DNA from: a bacterium
GTDB lineage: Bacteria > Patescibacteriota > Minisyncoccia > Moranbacterales > UBA2206
Reading direction: 5' to 3'
NCBI GenBank assembly: GCA_030654225.1
Contig: JAURXY010000017.1
Coordinates: 1-57,175, forward strand
DNA: 57,175 nucleotides
A program made the position numbers and the translations under genes. Shown here piece by piece: positions 41,150-49,216 of this stretch (within the stretch, counting starts at the first letter, position 1; each line of letters opens with the position of its first letter). A model generated the notes under the pieces. That model did no database searches. It was not told the DNA's origin and was given only the letters and a program-made list of their open reading frames with translations.

Positions 41150-42319
41150 TTATTTTTTAAAAACGCTGGCAACTTTTTTAGCGACTTTTTTATCCAACGC
41201 TTCTGGTATTATTTTACCACTAGTTGGTTTTTTTATCAAACTGGCAATTGCATAGGCTACTCTTATTTTATGCTCATCCGTAATCACTTTTATATTATTA
41301 TCCAACGCTCCACGGAAAATACCAGGAAAAACCAAAACATTATTGATTTGATTGGGATAATCTGAGCGCCCCGTCGCCACAACACGCGCTCCACCCGCCT
41401 TGGCTCGTTCTGGCATAATTTCCGGAATCGGATTAGCCATCGCAAAAACAATTGAATTTTTATTCATCTGAGAAATATCTTCTTCTGTGAGAATGTTTGG
41501 CGCTGAAACTCCGATAAAAACATCCGCCTTTGTGAGAGCATCTCGTACATTGCCTTTCAAATTATGAGGATTAGTAATGTACGCGATTTCCATTTTCGAA
41601 CCATTGAGTCCTCCACTTCTTTCTTTGTAGATTATTCCTATGCGATCCAGCATAACAATATGTTTGGCACCGGCCTTGATTAAAAGTTTGGCAATCGCCA
41701 CACCGGCCGCACCTGTGCCAGAAATAGCAATTTTTATTTTTGCTAAATCCTTTTTGACAACCTTGAGTGCATTGATTAGCCCCGCCAAAACCACAATCGC
41801 CGTGCCATGTTGGTCATCGTGAAAAACCGGAATGTCTAATTCTTTTTTCAATCGCTCTTCAATTTCAAAACACCTTGGCGCTGAAATGTCTTCCAAATTT
41901 ATTCCACCAAAAGTTGGAGCTAGATATTTTATGGTCTTGATTAATTCTTGCGTATCCTGCGTCGCCAATACAATCGGGATAGCATCCACTCCGCCCAATT
42001 CTTTGAAAAGTAAAGCCTTACCTTCCATTACGGGAAGTCCCGCTTCCGGTCCAATATTACCCAATCCCAAAACCGCTGATCCATCCGAAATCACCGCTAC
42101 CGTATTTTTCCGCATAGTATAAATCTTGGAAAGTTTTTTGTCCTTGGCAATCGCTTTTGACACTTCCGCCACCCCCGGAGTATACAAAATCGGCAAAGTT
42201 TTTTTTGTGAGTTTTACTTTGCTTCTAATTTCGATTTTCCCGCCTCGACTCGCGACGAAGGTCGCTCCTCGACGCGAGGCGGGTCCACCAAGTTTTTTTG
42301 AGAGTTGGATTGAATTCAT
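41150..42319 (-). CDS. NAD(P)-dependent malic enzyme
   Basis: Oxidatively decarboxylates malate to pyruvate. From MNSIQLSKKLGG the 389 residues show the substrate region LPILYTPGVAEVSKAIAKD, SDGSAVLGLGNIGPEAGLPVMEGKA, FHDDQHGTAIVVLAG and the nucleotide-binding ISGTGAAGVAIAKLL. Fifteen extra residues (from PASRRGATF) interrupt the otherwise normal KLGGKIEI sequence at the N-terminus. They are exactly accounted for by a 45-bp palindromic insert at 42239-42283. Start codons at 42352 or 42319 are possible; the latter follows the moxR stop by 11 bp. Confidence 0.92.
   Translation of the reverse strand: MNSIQLSKKLGGPASRRGATFVASRGGKIEIRSKVKLTKKTLPILYTPGVAEVSKAIAKDKKLSKIYTMRKNTVAVISDGSAVLGLGNIGPEAGLPVMEGKALLFKELGGVDAIPIVLATQDTQELIKTIKYLAPTFGGINLEDISAPRCFEIEERLKKELDIPVFHDDQHGTAIVVLAGLINALKVVKKDLAKIKIAISGTGAAGVAIAKLLIKAGAKHIVMLDRIGIIYKERSGGLNGSKMEIAYITNPHNLKGNVRDALTKADVFIGVSAPNILTEEDISQMNKNSIVFAMANPIPEIMPERAKAGGARVVATGRSDYPNQINNVLVFPGIFRGALDNNIKVITDEHKIRVAYAIASLIKKPTSGKIIPEALDKKVAKKVASVFKK
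42239..42283. repeat. 45-bp palindromic element inserted in frame in malic enzyme
   Basis: Outer arms CCCGCCTCG (42239-42247) and CGAGGCGGG (42275-42283), with an inner stem GCGAC-GAAG-GTCGC. It is 45 bp, a multiple of three, and adds 15 residues to the protein. Confidence 0.85.
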
Positions 42320-42330
42320 AAAAATTTTAA

Positions 42331-44298
42331 CTATGTTTGTTCTGCCACGCAAACTTCTTTGATTTCATTTTTCAGATCTCCCATTTCTTTTTTCAAAAAA
42401 CCATTCCATTCTTCCATTTCCATTATTTCCGGATTGATAATATTTTCCTCTTCCATTTCAACTGCACTTGAAACTTCTGGCCATTTAGTTCTCTCAGGAG
42501 CTTTGCCAAAAGCCATTTCAACCGTTTCGCGTGGACCAAAAAATTCTCGCTTGGCTGATTTGTTTTTTGGAGCGGAAATTTCAAATGAATTAACCACACC
42601 CTCATTTCCATAATCAAGATTTTTGTCCCAGCCATCGCTTTGAAAAAAACCGAATTGATCTTTCAAAATTTGATAGAGATAGGCTCGATCAGTTGCTACT
42701 GTGCTTTCTTTGATGAAATTATTCCAAATATAATAATCCAATTCTTTTTCATAGCCTTCCATTTTCCATTGCGAAATTACATTTTCCAAAGCTCGAATAG
42801 AAAGAACATTTTCTTGGAGAAAATATTTTGTCGAACGACCACCAGCTTCTTTGAAATAATAAGCCCCGTCGATTTCTTTGCCGGCAAAAACATTTTGAAT
42901 TAGCCGAGCTGATTTTGCCAAATTCCAGAGTTTTTGTTCACTGCCCTTGGGAATTTCCATATTCCCATTTTTGTCCATAATATCCGCTAAAATAAGATGA
43001 AATAATTCATTTTCCTTGCCTGCTGAGTCTTCTAAGCTACCCTCCGTTTCTTGTGGCAAATAATCATATTCAATTTTGTGAAGTCGAGAAAGAAAAGCTG
43101 GATCCATATCTTGCCGATCAACATATTTTTCTTGACCTTGATTCAAATTTCCCGTCATCATTATTCCAAAACCTTCCTTGATTTCAATTTCTCTTCCGCT
43201 ATCTTGTTGAATGTTTATCTTATCCCCAACTTTTCTGGTTAGAATATGATTTAAACTGATAAGTACTTCGTGCGGAATCGCATTGACTTCATCGATAATG
43301 ATTATTCTGCCTTCTTCCATCGCTTGATAGATTGGACCCATAAAAAAATCTGACACGGTTGAACCGGTTTTTTCATCTACTGTCAAAACCTGATGTCCAT
43401 AAAATTCCGCCTGCGAAATGTTTTTTGAACCGGAAATAATCAAAGCGCTTCCTTTCAATTCACATAATTTTTGTAATTCTAATTCTTTTACAGCTATTAA
43501 ATTATTCAAAGAACCGTCATCATATTTTTTTTCTTTCTTTTGCTTTATTAAAATGTCTTCTAGCTCTTGTTTTTTTTCTAATATATCCGGATTATTCTCT
43601 GAAATATATTTTTTTGCCGTATGCATAGCGAGTTCCGATTTTCCACTTCCAAGATGACCATAAATCAAAATTGGTTTGTTAGCTTGCAAATGGACTTCAA
43701 TATCTTCCATTTGCTCTTTGACATAATCAGTTTCCACAATTTTTCCATCCTCCAATTCTTTTTTATATTCTTCTAATTGCTTCAAGTGCAATCCGAAATA
43801 ACTTTCCGGGCTAAGTTCCAGTGATTTTTCTCGCAAATTTTGATTTTCACCCAATTCATCACGAACTTCATCCAACGCTTCCAGTTCTTCTCCACTAGGC
43901 GCTCCGTCAAAGCCTTTCAAAATTTCCACTTTTTCCAAAAGCAATCCTTTTCTTTCCATTTGAATAGCTTTTTCATAGCGAAGGGCTTTGATTAAATTTT
44001 CTTTTCGCAGTTCAACCAATTCTCGCTCCGGCGAATTTTCTTCACCCAAAATTTTCTCTGCTTCTGTTTCAAAAACATTTTCTCTTTCCAGCGCTTTTTT
44101 GGCGACTCGCCCTCTTTTGGATTTTTCCAAAATTTCTTCTTCGGATTTTTCTTGCCTTTCTTCTTTGGGAATTTTTGTTTCGCGATACATCATCTGTGAG
44201 GCTTTTTGGGCTTGCCGTTTGTTTTTTTCCGCCTCATTGACATTTTCTTCCACTTTTTTCCATTGTTCAAAATTTTGTGATTCCATATATTTTTTCAA
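42331..44298 (-). CDS. MoxR-like AAA+ ATPase associated with the DGR cassette
   Basis: 655-residue AAA+ ATPase. A Glu/Lys-rich, probably coiled-coil N-terminus (1-160) precedes the ATPase core: Walker A PILIYGHLGSGKSELAMH (about 213-230), Walker B GRIIIIDEVNAIPHE, sensor 1 MMTGNLNQGQ and a probable Arg-finger region DPAFLSRLHKIEYDY. A C-terminal extension follows. MoxR proteins typically work with a VWA-domain partner to remodel client proteins (RavA-ViaA, CbbQ-CbbO, NorQ-NorD), and a VWA protein is encoded two genes upstream. It begins 48 bp after variable target gene 1, on the same strand. The client is unknown; the variable proteins are obvious candidates (inference). Confidence 0.85.
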   Translation of the reverse strand: MKKYMESQNFEQWKKVEENVNEAEKNKRQAQKASQMMYRETKIPKEERQEKSEEEILEKSKRGRVAKKALERENVFETEAEKILGEENSPERELVELRKENLIKALRYEKAIQMERKGLLLEKVEILKGFDGAPSGEELEALDEVRDELGENQNLREKSLELSPESYFGLHLKQLEEYKKELEDGKIVETDYVKEQMEDIEVHLQANKPILIYGHLGSGKSELAMHTAKKYISENNPDILEKKQELEDILIKQKKEKKYDDGSLNNLIAVKELELQKLCELKGSALIISGSKNISQAEFYGHQVLTVDEKTGSTVSDFFMGPIYQAMEEGRIIIIDEVNAIPHEVLISLNHILTRKVGDKINIQQDSGREIEIKEGFGIMMTGNLNQGQEKYVDRQDMDPAFLSRLHKIEYDYLPQETEGSLEDSAGKENELFHLILADIMDKNGNMEIPKGSEQKLWNLAKSARLIQNVFAGKEIDGAYYFKEAGGRSTKYFLQENVLSIRALENVISQWKMEGYEKELDYYIWNNFIKESTVATDRAYLYQILKDQFGFFQSDGWDKNLDYGNEGVVNSFEISAPKNKSAKREFFGPRETVEMAFGKAPERTKWPEVSSAVEMEEENIINPEIMEMEEWNGFLKKEMGDLKNEIKEVCVAEQT

Positions 44299-44346
44299 AA
44301 AAAATTAAAAGATTTAATTCAAAATAAATTCTCAAACTCCCAAAGC

Positions 44347-45306
44347 CTAAGTTAATTCAAAACTACGGGAGAGACGGCACCCAAGGAAGACATCGGAAAG
44401 GCCGAGAGCATGCGCATCCACACAGAGCTGGCGAGCAACCGGATCCCAGTCAGCATCGACGACCCGAGAAGCAGAGCACGATTTTGGTAGCCAAGTCCAG
44501 CTTTTTTCATCTAAATGATTATTAGTTTTCTGAAAATATTGTCGTTGTAAAATTAAATATTCATTTAGAGATAGTCCCTCAGTTTTGATTTGATTTCCGC
44601 TTAACTCGAAATTAATTGGAATAGGCTGATTGTTTTCAACTCTTTCTTGGATTTGTTCTTCGCTTAAGCCAGAAAGTTGCATGATGTTTTTGCCGAGAGT
44701 TTGTTTGAGATATGGATTGGTGTTTTCATCTTTAAGAATATTTTGATCGGAATGTGTGAGAATGATTTTTGTTTTTTTACTTTCAGATGTTTTAGCTCCA
44801 GTAAAACCTCCGCCGTTTTTAAAATTATTTGATTGCCAAGTAGTAACATAGCCATCACCATCAGTCATTTTTTCATTGAGTTCTTCGCTGGTTGGCAGTT
44901 TTTTTGGAATAATGAGAATTTGGTCATAACCATACAGTGCCATTTCTTTTTGAATTTCAAGTTTGTGAAGTCTCAAAATTTGCTTGACTTCTTGTTCGTT
45001 GAATTCTGGAATTTTATGCTCTTTGTAGAATTTTTTTTGCCATTGGATTTCTTTTTCCAAATCAATTTCAATATCCTTGTCTTTGTTAGTTTCATTGGTT
45101 GTTTCGGGATTGATAAACTTTGCAGTGATCTTTTTGGGAGTGATTTTTTCTTTGAGAGCTTGCAATTTTTCTTCAATTTCTTTTCGAAGTTCTTTGGTTT
45201 TTTCGAGATTGCCTGATTTGATGGATTTTTCCAATTCAAATTCAAACTTTTGTTGGAGTTTTTCAAGTTCTTGGTATTCAGTTTTGAGGAGTTGACACTC
45301 AGACAT
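44347..45306 (-). CDS. DGR target protein 1 (coiled coil plus C-type-lectin-like variable domain)
   Basis: 319 residues. The N-terminal 75 residues are a charged coiled coil (LEKLQQKFEFELEKSIKSG). A middle domain with YGYDQILIIPKKLP and KKTKIILTHSDQN follows, then a C-terminal segment from WTWLPKSCSASRVV to LGCRLSRSFELT, typical of DGR-diversified lectin-fold domains. The last 40 codons are VR1. There is no signal peptide or membrane segment, so it should be cytoplasmic. It starts 1 bp after the VWA gene stops. It is a paralogue of target 2 over its whole length. The ligand is unknown. Confidence 0.9.
   Translation of the reverse strand: MSECQLLKTEYQELEKLQQKFEFELEKSIKSGNLEKTKELRKEIEEKLQALKEKITPKKITAKFINPETTNETNKDKDIEIDLEKEIQWQKKFYKEHKIPEFNEQEVKQILRLHKLEIQKEMALYGYDQILIIPKKLPTSEELNEKMTDGDGYVTTWQSNNFKNGGGFTGAKTSESKKTKIILTHSDQNILKDENTNPYLKQTLGKNIMQLSGLSEEQIQERVENNQPIPINFELSGNQIKTEGLSLNEYLILQRQYFQKTNNHLDEKSWTWLPKSCSASRVVDADWDPVARQLCVDAHALGLSDVFLGCRLSRSFELT
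44359..44479 (-). repeat. DGR variable repeat 1 (VR1)
   Basis: 121 bp aligned without gaps to the TR at 48827-48947. Seventeen substitutions are present, all at positions where the minus-strand TR has A. They change 14 of the 15 adenine-containing codons of the variable stretch. Both ends of the repeat, including the GC-rich GGTGCCGTCTCTCCCGTAG end next to the stop codon, are unchanged. Confidence 0.95.
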
Positions 45307-45307
45307 A

Positions 45308-47452
45308 TTATAATCTTACACCAGATAAGTATTTTTTCAAAGCTTGGGTTATGGCGGGAATCAAGTTGGCTATTTCCTCACCAATCACTTCTCCCTGTTT
45401 TTCTTTTCGCCCAGCATTCCACACTTCATCAAAAATCTTCTTATCTTCATCGCTAACTGCACCTATCTGAAAGGCTCTCTCTATCACTCCCGACTCAATC
45501 AATTTATCCACTGCCTTTTTTGAAGCCTCAGAATCAGAAGATCCGCCATCAGTTATTTCAAAAACAATTTCCATGGTCTTTTTCTGTGAAATTTTTTGCA
45601 AGTCTTCAGCTGAAAAAGATTTTTGAATTTCTCCCAACGCCTTATCGTCATAAGTATACCCAATAGTATTGTCCAGTTTTTCAAAAAGTTTAATCGTCTC
45701 TATTCGTTCATCACTTATCCTAGATTCTTTTCGCAATTTTTTTATCTTCTGGGCATCATCTCCAAAAATCCATACCTCCGTATCAACTTCCAACTTGGAT
45801 TTTGTTTGTGATCTCGTTCGATTGAGTTGAGTGTTGAATTCACGAAGTGATGACAAAATCAAAACTACACATTGTTGCAAAATATGCCGTTTTTTTTCAT
45901 CCATCGATCCAGACATATCGCCCACCAGTCTGATGTTGATTCTTTCCGGCATTTGCACCAGTTTTTCTTTGGAAACTATTCGTTCCATCACTCGAACATC
46001 TTCAAATTTTTTCTCTTGAATTTTCGGCCACTCCTCAATCACTTTTTGAACATTCATTTCCGTTCCGGTTTTGAAATATCCTTCTTTTTCTCTTTTCATT
46101 TCTCGACTGGAACCAAAAATAATTTTTTGCCAAAGTTTGGAAAGTTGTTGCAAGTATGGCTCGACTTGGGCTTCAATTTTTTTGAAATTTATAAACTTAT
46201 TTTGATCAATGCCATTTTTTTCGCACCAAGATTTGTCTATCTCTGCTTGTGCTTCATCAGCTTTTTCCTGTGGTGTTTTGTTTTCTTGCGCCTGCGCTTT
46301 GGCTTTTCTGGCCTCTGCCTCTTTTTTGTCATCTTCGTTTTTGTCCATCCAATTTTTGATATCCTCCTCGGAAATCTGATCAGGATTATTTTTGTCATAA
46401 TCTTGATACTCCTCATCAAACGGATTACCTGACTCTCCCTCGCCTTCTCCTTTTTGCGGTTGACCCTCTTGTTTCTCCGGTTTTTTCGGCTCCCATTCAT
46501 TCAAATCTTTGGCCAAAAGTTCTGCAAAAATCGGCTCCAATGTTTTTTGCAACACAAAATGTCTTTGACTAGCAAGAGTATCACGATTTTTTTTCGGCTT
46601 GATGAAACTATCCACAATTTCTTTGGGCGAATATTGCCTGCCTTGAAATTCAATTTTTCGCTTCATTATTTCTGCCACTTCTTCATTCAACACAACACTT
46701 TCATCTTTTACCATTTCTTCCCGCAATAATTTATAGACAAACTGAAGATGTCTTGGCAATGCGGAATAATCAGTTTTAGCAAAAAGTTTTTCTTGATATA
46801 GTCTTTTTGTTTCTTGCCCGCCATTGGCTTTTTCTTCAAAGGCGGGAGCTTTTCTGGCAACATTATTATTGTCATTTATATCATCAAAAATATTGTAGAA
46901 AGTATGGTGAATTTTATAAGCCGAGCGTTCCACCGCATTCATTGTTTTGCCATCTGGTTTTTTTGGATTGAGCGGTTTTTGTTTTTTCAAATTTTCCACA
47001 AATTCAGGATCACTTTGTCCATATTTCTCTTCCCATTTCTTCAAAATAATTCCACCAGTTTTTTTAGCTTGACTTCTGATATATTCAAAATTTTTCATTA
47101 CTCCACTCGCGTCTGCATCCAAATCACGAAAATGTTCCAATTCATGCAAACATCCCCATAATATCTGCTCTTTGGAAAAACCTTTTTCCGAAAACCACTT
47201 GCCATCCAAATTCACTTCACCTTTTTCCAAATCAATATAAAATCCATCAGAAATTTTAAAGTTTAGAGAAACATCTTTAGCAAAAGTCGTAAAAAATCTT
47301 CGATGCGAATCGACAAATTCTTGGGCTTCTTGGCGATATCTTTCTGCTTCCTGATTCATTTTCTCTTTTTCTTTTTCCGTTTCACCAAAAGATTCGTCTT
47401 TTTGCGTATCAATTTTTTTTATCGCTGGCAAATTTTCAATAAATTGTTTCAT
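45308..47452 (-). CDS. Large VWA-domain protein with N-terminal HExxH metallopeptidase-like motif
   Basis: 714 residues. Near residue 100 lies LWGCLHELEHFRDLDADA, an HExxH zinc-protease-like motif with downstream acidic residues. A Pro/Glu/Lys-rich linker (about 300-400) leads to a C-terminal VWA domain with a complete MIDAS motif (VGDMSGSMDEKK) and EITDGGSSDSEA. The layout resembles VWA-like proteins with a DUF2201-type N-terminal metallopeptidase domain. The start overlaps the RT stop by 17 bp, so translation is likely coupled to the reverse transcriptase, and target 1 follows after 1 bp. It is the probable partner of the MoxR ATPase. Confidence 0.85.
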   Translation of the reverse strand: MKQFIENLPAIKKIDTQKDESFGETEKEKEKMNQEAERYRQEAQEFVDSHRRFFTTFAKDVSLNFKISDGFYIDLEKGEVNLDGKWFSEKGFSKEQILWGCLHELEHFRDLDADASGVMKNFEYIRSQAKKTGGIILKKWEEKYGQSDPEFVENLKKQKPLNPKKPDGKTMNAVERSAYKIHHTFYNIFDDINDNNNVARKAPAFEEKANGGQETKRLYQEKLFAKTDYSALPRHLQFVYKLLREEMVKDESVVLNEEVAEIMKRKIEFQGRQYSPKEIVDSFIKPKKNRDTLASQRHFVLQKTLEPIFAELLAKDLNEWEPKKPEKQEGQPQKGEGEGESGNPFDEEYQDYDKNNPDQISEEDIKNWMDKNEDDKKEAEARKAKAQAQENKTPQEKADEAQAEIDKSWCEKNGIDQNKFINFKKIEAQVEPYLQQLSKLWQKIIFGSSREMKREKEGYFKTGTEMNVQKVIEEWPKIQEKKFEDVRVMERIVSKEKLVQMPERINIRLVGDMSGSMDEKKRHILQQCVVLILSSLREFNTQLNRTRSQTKSKLEVDTEVWIFGDDAQKIKKLRKESRISDERIETIKLFEKLDNTIGYTYDDKALGEIQKSFSAEDLQKISQKKTMEIVFEITDGGSSDSEASKKAVDKLIESGVIERAFQIGAVSDEDKKIFDEVWNAGRKEKQGEVIGEEIANLIPAITQALKKYLSGVRL

Positions 47453-48464
47453 ATAAACATTCGCTTATTAGTTTGTTCTTCAAATTATACGAATTGCAAT
47501 GCTTGAGTAATCCGCAATATGAATTGAACACTTTGGAAAAATCTCGACTGGCAATTTCGCCCTTTTCAAATCTCTCCGCTGTATGAAAAATATTTTTCAA
47601 CATTCTTCTTTTTGTTTTCCGGCGAAGCAAAATCGCATCAGACAAAACGATATACCCGCAAAAATCAATCCCCCACTTCAATTTTCGGAAAGTTATTTTT
47701 TCTTTGGGAATTTTCAATAATAGTTTATTCTCCACGAATATTTTTGCTTTTCTGGCAAACTCAACCATCCTCTCTTTATTATAGTCTAAAATAACAAAAT
47801 CGTCATTATATCTCACATAGTGTCTAACTTTCAGCTTTTTTGCGACAAAATGATCCAGTTCATTGAGATAAATGTTAGCAAAAATCTGGCTGGTAATATT
47901 TCCCAGCGGAATGCTTTTGCTTGGCTTGCAATGAAAACTATCGATAATTTCCCAAATAATTTTTCTGATTCTTTCGTCGCAAATATTTTTGCAAATGATA
48001 TCGAAAAGAATGTTATGATCAATATTTTCAAAATATTTTCTCACATCCAGTTTCGCGCCGTAGCATCGACCAAAATTTCTTTTCGCAATATCTTGCGAAA
48101 AAATCTGCAGTTGCTTCACTGCGAGGTGTGATCCTTTCCCAACTCGCGAAGAATAGGAGTATTCTATGAAAATTGGCTCGAATGAGTCTGAAAGATAATC
48201 ATAAATAATTTGATGCACTATCCTATCCCTAATATCCGCTTTGTGAATATCGCGTTTTTTCGGATCTGAAATTCTAAAAAATTCATATGCCAGATGACGA
48301 TAATTTCCAGTACTCAAATCTCTATGCAACAAAAATAGATTGTCTTCAATATTTCTTTCAAAAAAAATCACTTCCTGCTTTTTCTCCTTACCCACCTTGA
48401 AAACCCGCCACGCGCGAAAGATGTTCTCGATATTAATTAATTTATCAAAATCATTATGAACCAT
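47436..48464 (-). CDS. DGR reverse transcriptase
   Basis: Reverse transcribes the TR RNA with adenine-directed errors. From MVHNDFDKL the 342 residues carry the RT motifs in order: RDIHKADIRDRIVHQIIYDYL, SYSSRVGKGSHLAV, GAKLDVRKYFENIDH, SIPLGNITSQIFANIYLNELD (the DGR-type LGxxxSQ in place of QGxxxSP), the catalytic HYVRYNDDFVIL and ITFRKLKWGIDFCGY. No protease, integrase or maturase domain is fused, as expected for a DGR. I choose the Met at 48464. The 5' end overlaps the divergent avd start by 9 bp, and the 3' end overlaps the VWA gene. Confidence 0.95.
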   Translation of the reverse strand: MVHNDFDKLINIENIFRAWRVFKVGKEKKQEVIFFERNIEDNLFLLHRDLSTGNYRHLAYEFFRISDPKKRDIHKADIRDRIVHQIIYDYLSDSFEPIFIEYSYSSRVGKGSHLAVKQLQIFSQDIAKRNFGRCYGAKLDVRKYFENIDHNILFDIICKNICDERIRKIIWEIIDSFHCKPSKSIPLGNITSQIFANIYLNELDHFVAKKLKVRHYVRYNDDFVILDYNKERMVEFARKAKIFVENKLLLKIPKEKITFRKLKWGIDFCGYIVLSDAILLRRKTKRRMLKNIFHTAERFEKGEIASRDFSKVFNSYCGLLKHCNSYNLKNKLISECLYETIY

Positions 48465-48827
48465 AAAAATTATGAGCAAATAGAAATTCCAGTTATCAAA
48501 AAACTCTACGAATTATATAGACTGACACATTCTGTGATAATGAAATTTCCTAAACATGAAAAATACAGCTTGGGAGAAAAATTGGAATGTATTATCTTGG
48601 ATTCGCTGGAACTCATTATTTTTGGAAACTACCAGCCAAAAAATTTCAAAGAAGGATATATTCTCAAGGCTAATGCAAAAATAGAAATTTTGAAAATTCT
48701 ATTTCGCCTTGCTTTTTCAATCAAAGCTCTGGATGATCCGTCCTATCTCAAAACCCAACAAGCCTTGCAAGAAATCGGCAAAATGCTGGGTGGCTGGTTG
48801 AAATATTTGAAATCTGAGCAGAAATGA
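48456..48827 (+). CDS. avd: DGR accessory variability determinant (Avd, four-helix bundle)
   Basis: Avd binds the DGR reverse transcriptase and TR RNA and is needed for cDNA synthesis in studied DGRs. The 123 residues match the family: EIPVIKKLYELYRLTHSVIMKFPKHEKYSLGEKLE, then FGNYQPKN, KANAKIEILKILFRLAFSIKALD and GGWLKYLKSEQK. It is positively charged and all-helical. It lies on the opposite strand to RT, TR and the target genes. Its start overlaps the RT start, and the last base of its TGA is the first base of the TR homology. The orientation is unusual. Confidence 0.9.
   Translation: MNHKNYEQIEIPVIKKLYELYRLTHSVIMKFPKHEKYSLGEKLECIILDSLELIIFGNYQPKNFKEGYILKANAKIEILKILFRLAFSIKALDDPSYLKTQQALQEIGKMLGGWLKYLKSEQK
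48512..48540 (-). promoter_or_regulatory. Possible RT promoter inside avd
   Basis: TTATCA (48535-48540), 17 bp, TATAAT (48512-48517) on the minus strand, giving a start about 40 bp before the RT ATG. It lies within the avd coding region on the other strand. Confidence 0.35.
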
Positions 48828-48947
48828 AAACTACGGGAGAGACGGCACCCAAGGTTGTCATTGGAATTGTCGAGATCATTCGCATTCACATTGAGCTGGC
48901 GATCATCCGGATTCCAGTTAGCATTGACGACCCGAGAAGCAGAGCAC
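48827..48947 (-). repeat. DGR template repeat (TR)
   Basis: Non-coding 121-bp template, same orientation as the targets (minus strand). Read in the target frame it has 15 adenine-containing codons in the variable stretch: nine AAY (Asn), five GAY (Asp) and one CAG, with 24 adenines in all. Every VR1 and VR2 difference maps to these adenines. It lies between avd (plus) and target gene 2 (minus). Confidence 0.96.
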
Positions 48948-49216
48948 CGCCTCTAGAAAAATTTTTCTTTTTCAATTTCGAGCGTAGAAGTTTTTCCAAA
49001 TTTATCAGGACAACACCATTTGTCCGAAAGAAAAATTGTAGTTTTACATTAATGATTTTTCACTCACTCTCACACAATTTTTCGTTGTATGACTCTGGAA
49101 AAATAAAAAATCTGTTTCGGCAAACCACTGCTGAAAACTTTTTTCAACTGATTATACGAGCCGAGGGATAAAAAAATAAAAATTAATTTAAAAATAAATT
49201 CTCAAGCTCCCAAAGC
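48948..49216 (-). ncRNA. Putative leader of the TR RNA, between target gene 2 and TR
   Basis: This 269-base stretch has no credible protein. On the minus strand a TATAAT lies at 49151-49156 with only a weak TTATTT 17 bp upstream. A transcript from there would run about 200 bases before TR. Read-through from target gene 2 is an alternative. The extent of the RNA is inferred only. Confidence 0.35.

Noticed and set aside
41041-41150. The 97-bp element as a tRNA or small RNA gene
   Set aside because: No cloverleaf or conserved T-loop; the second copy in the groSL operon and the inverted-repeat ends fit a mobile repeat better.
48824-49171. Plus-strand open frame of 115 codons running through the TR and its flank
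   Set aside because: It overlaps the template repeat on the opposite strand to the targets, its composition is not protein-like, and it exists only because TR is GC-rich and stop-poor.
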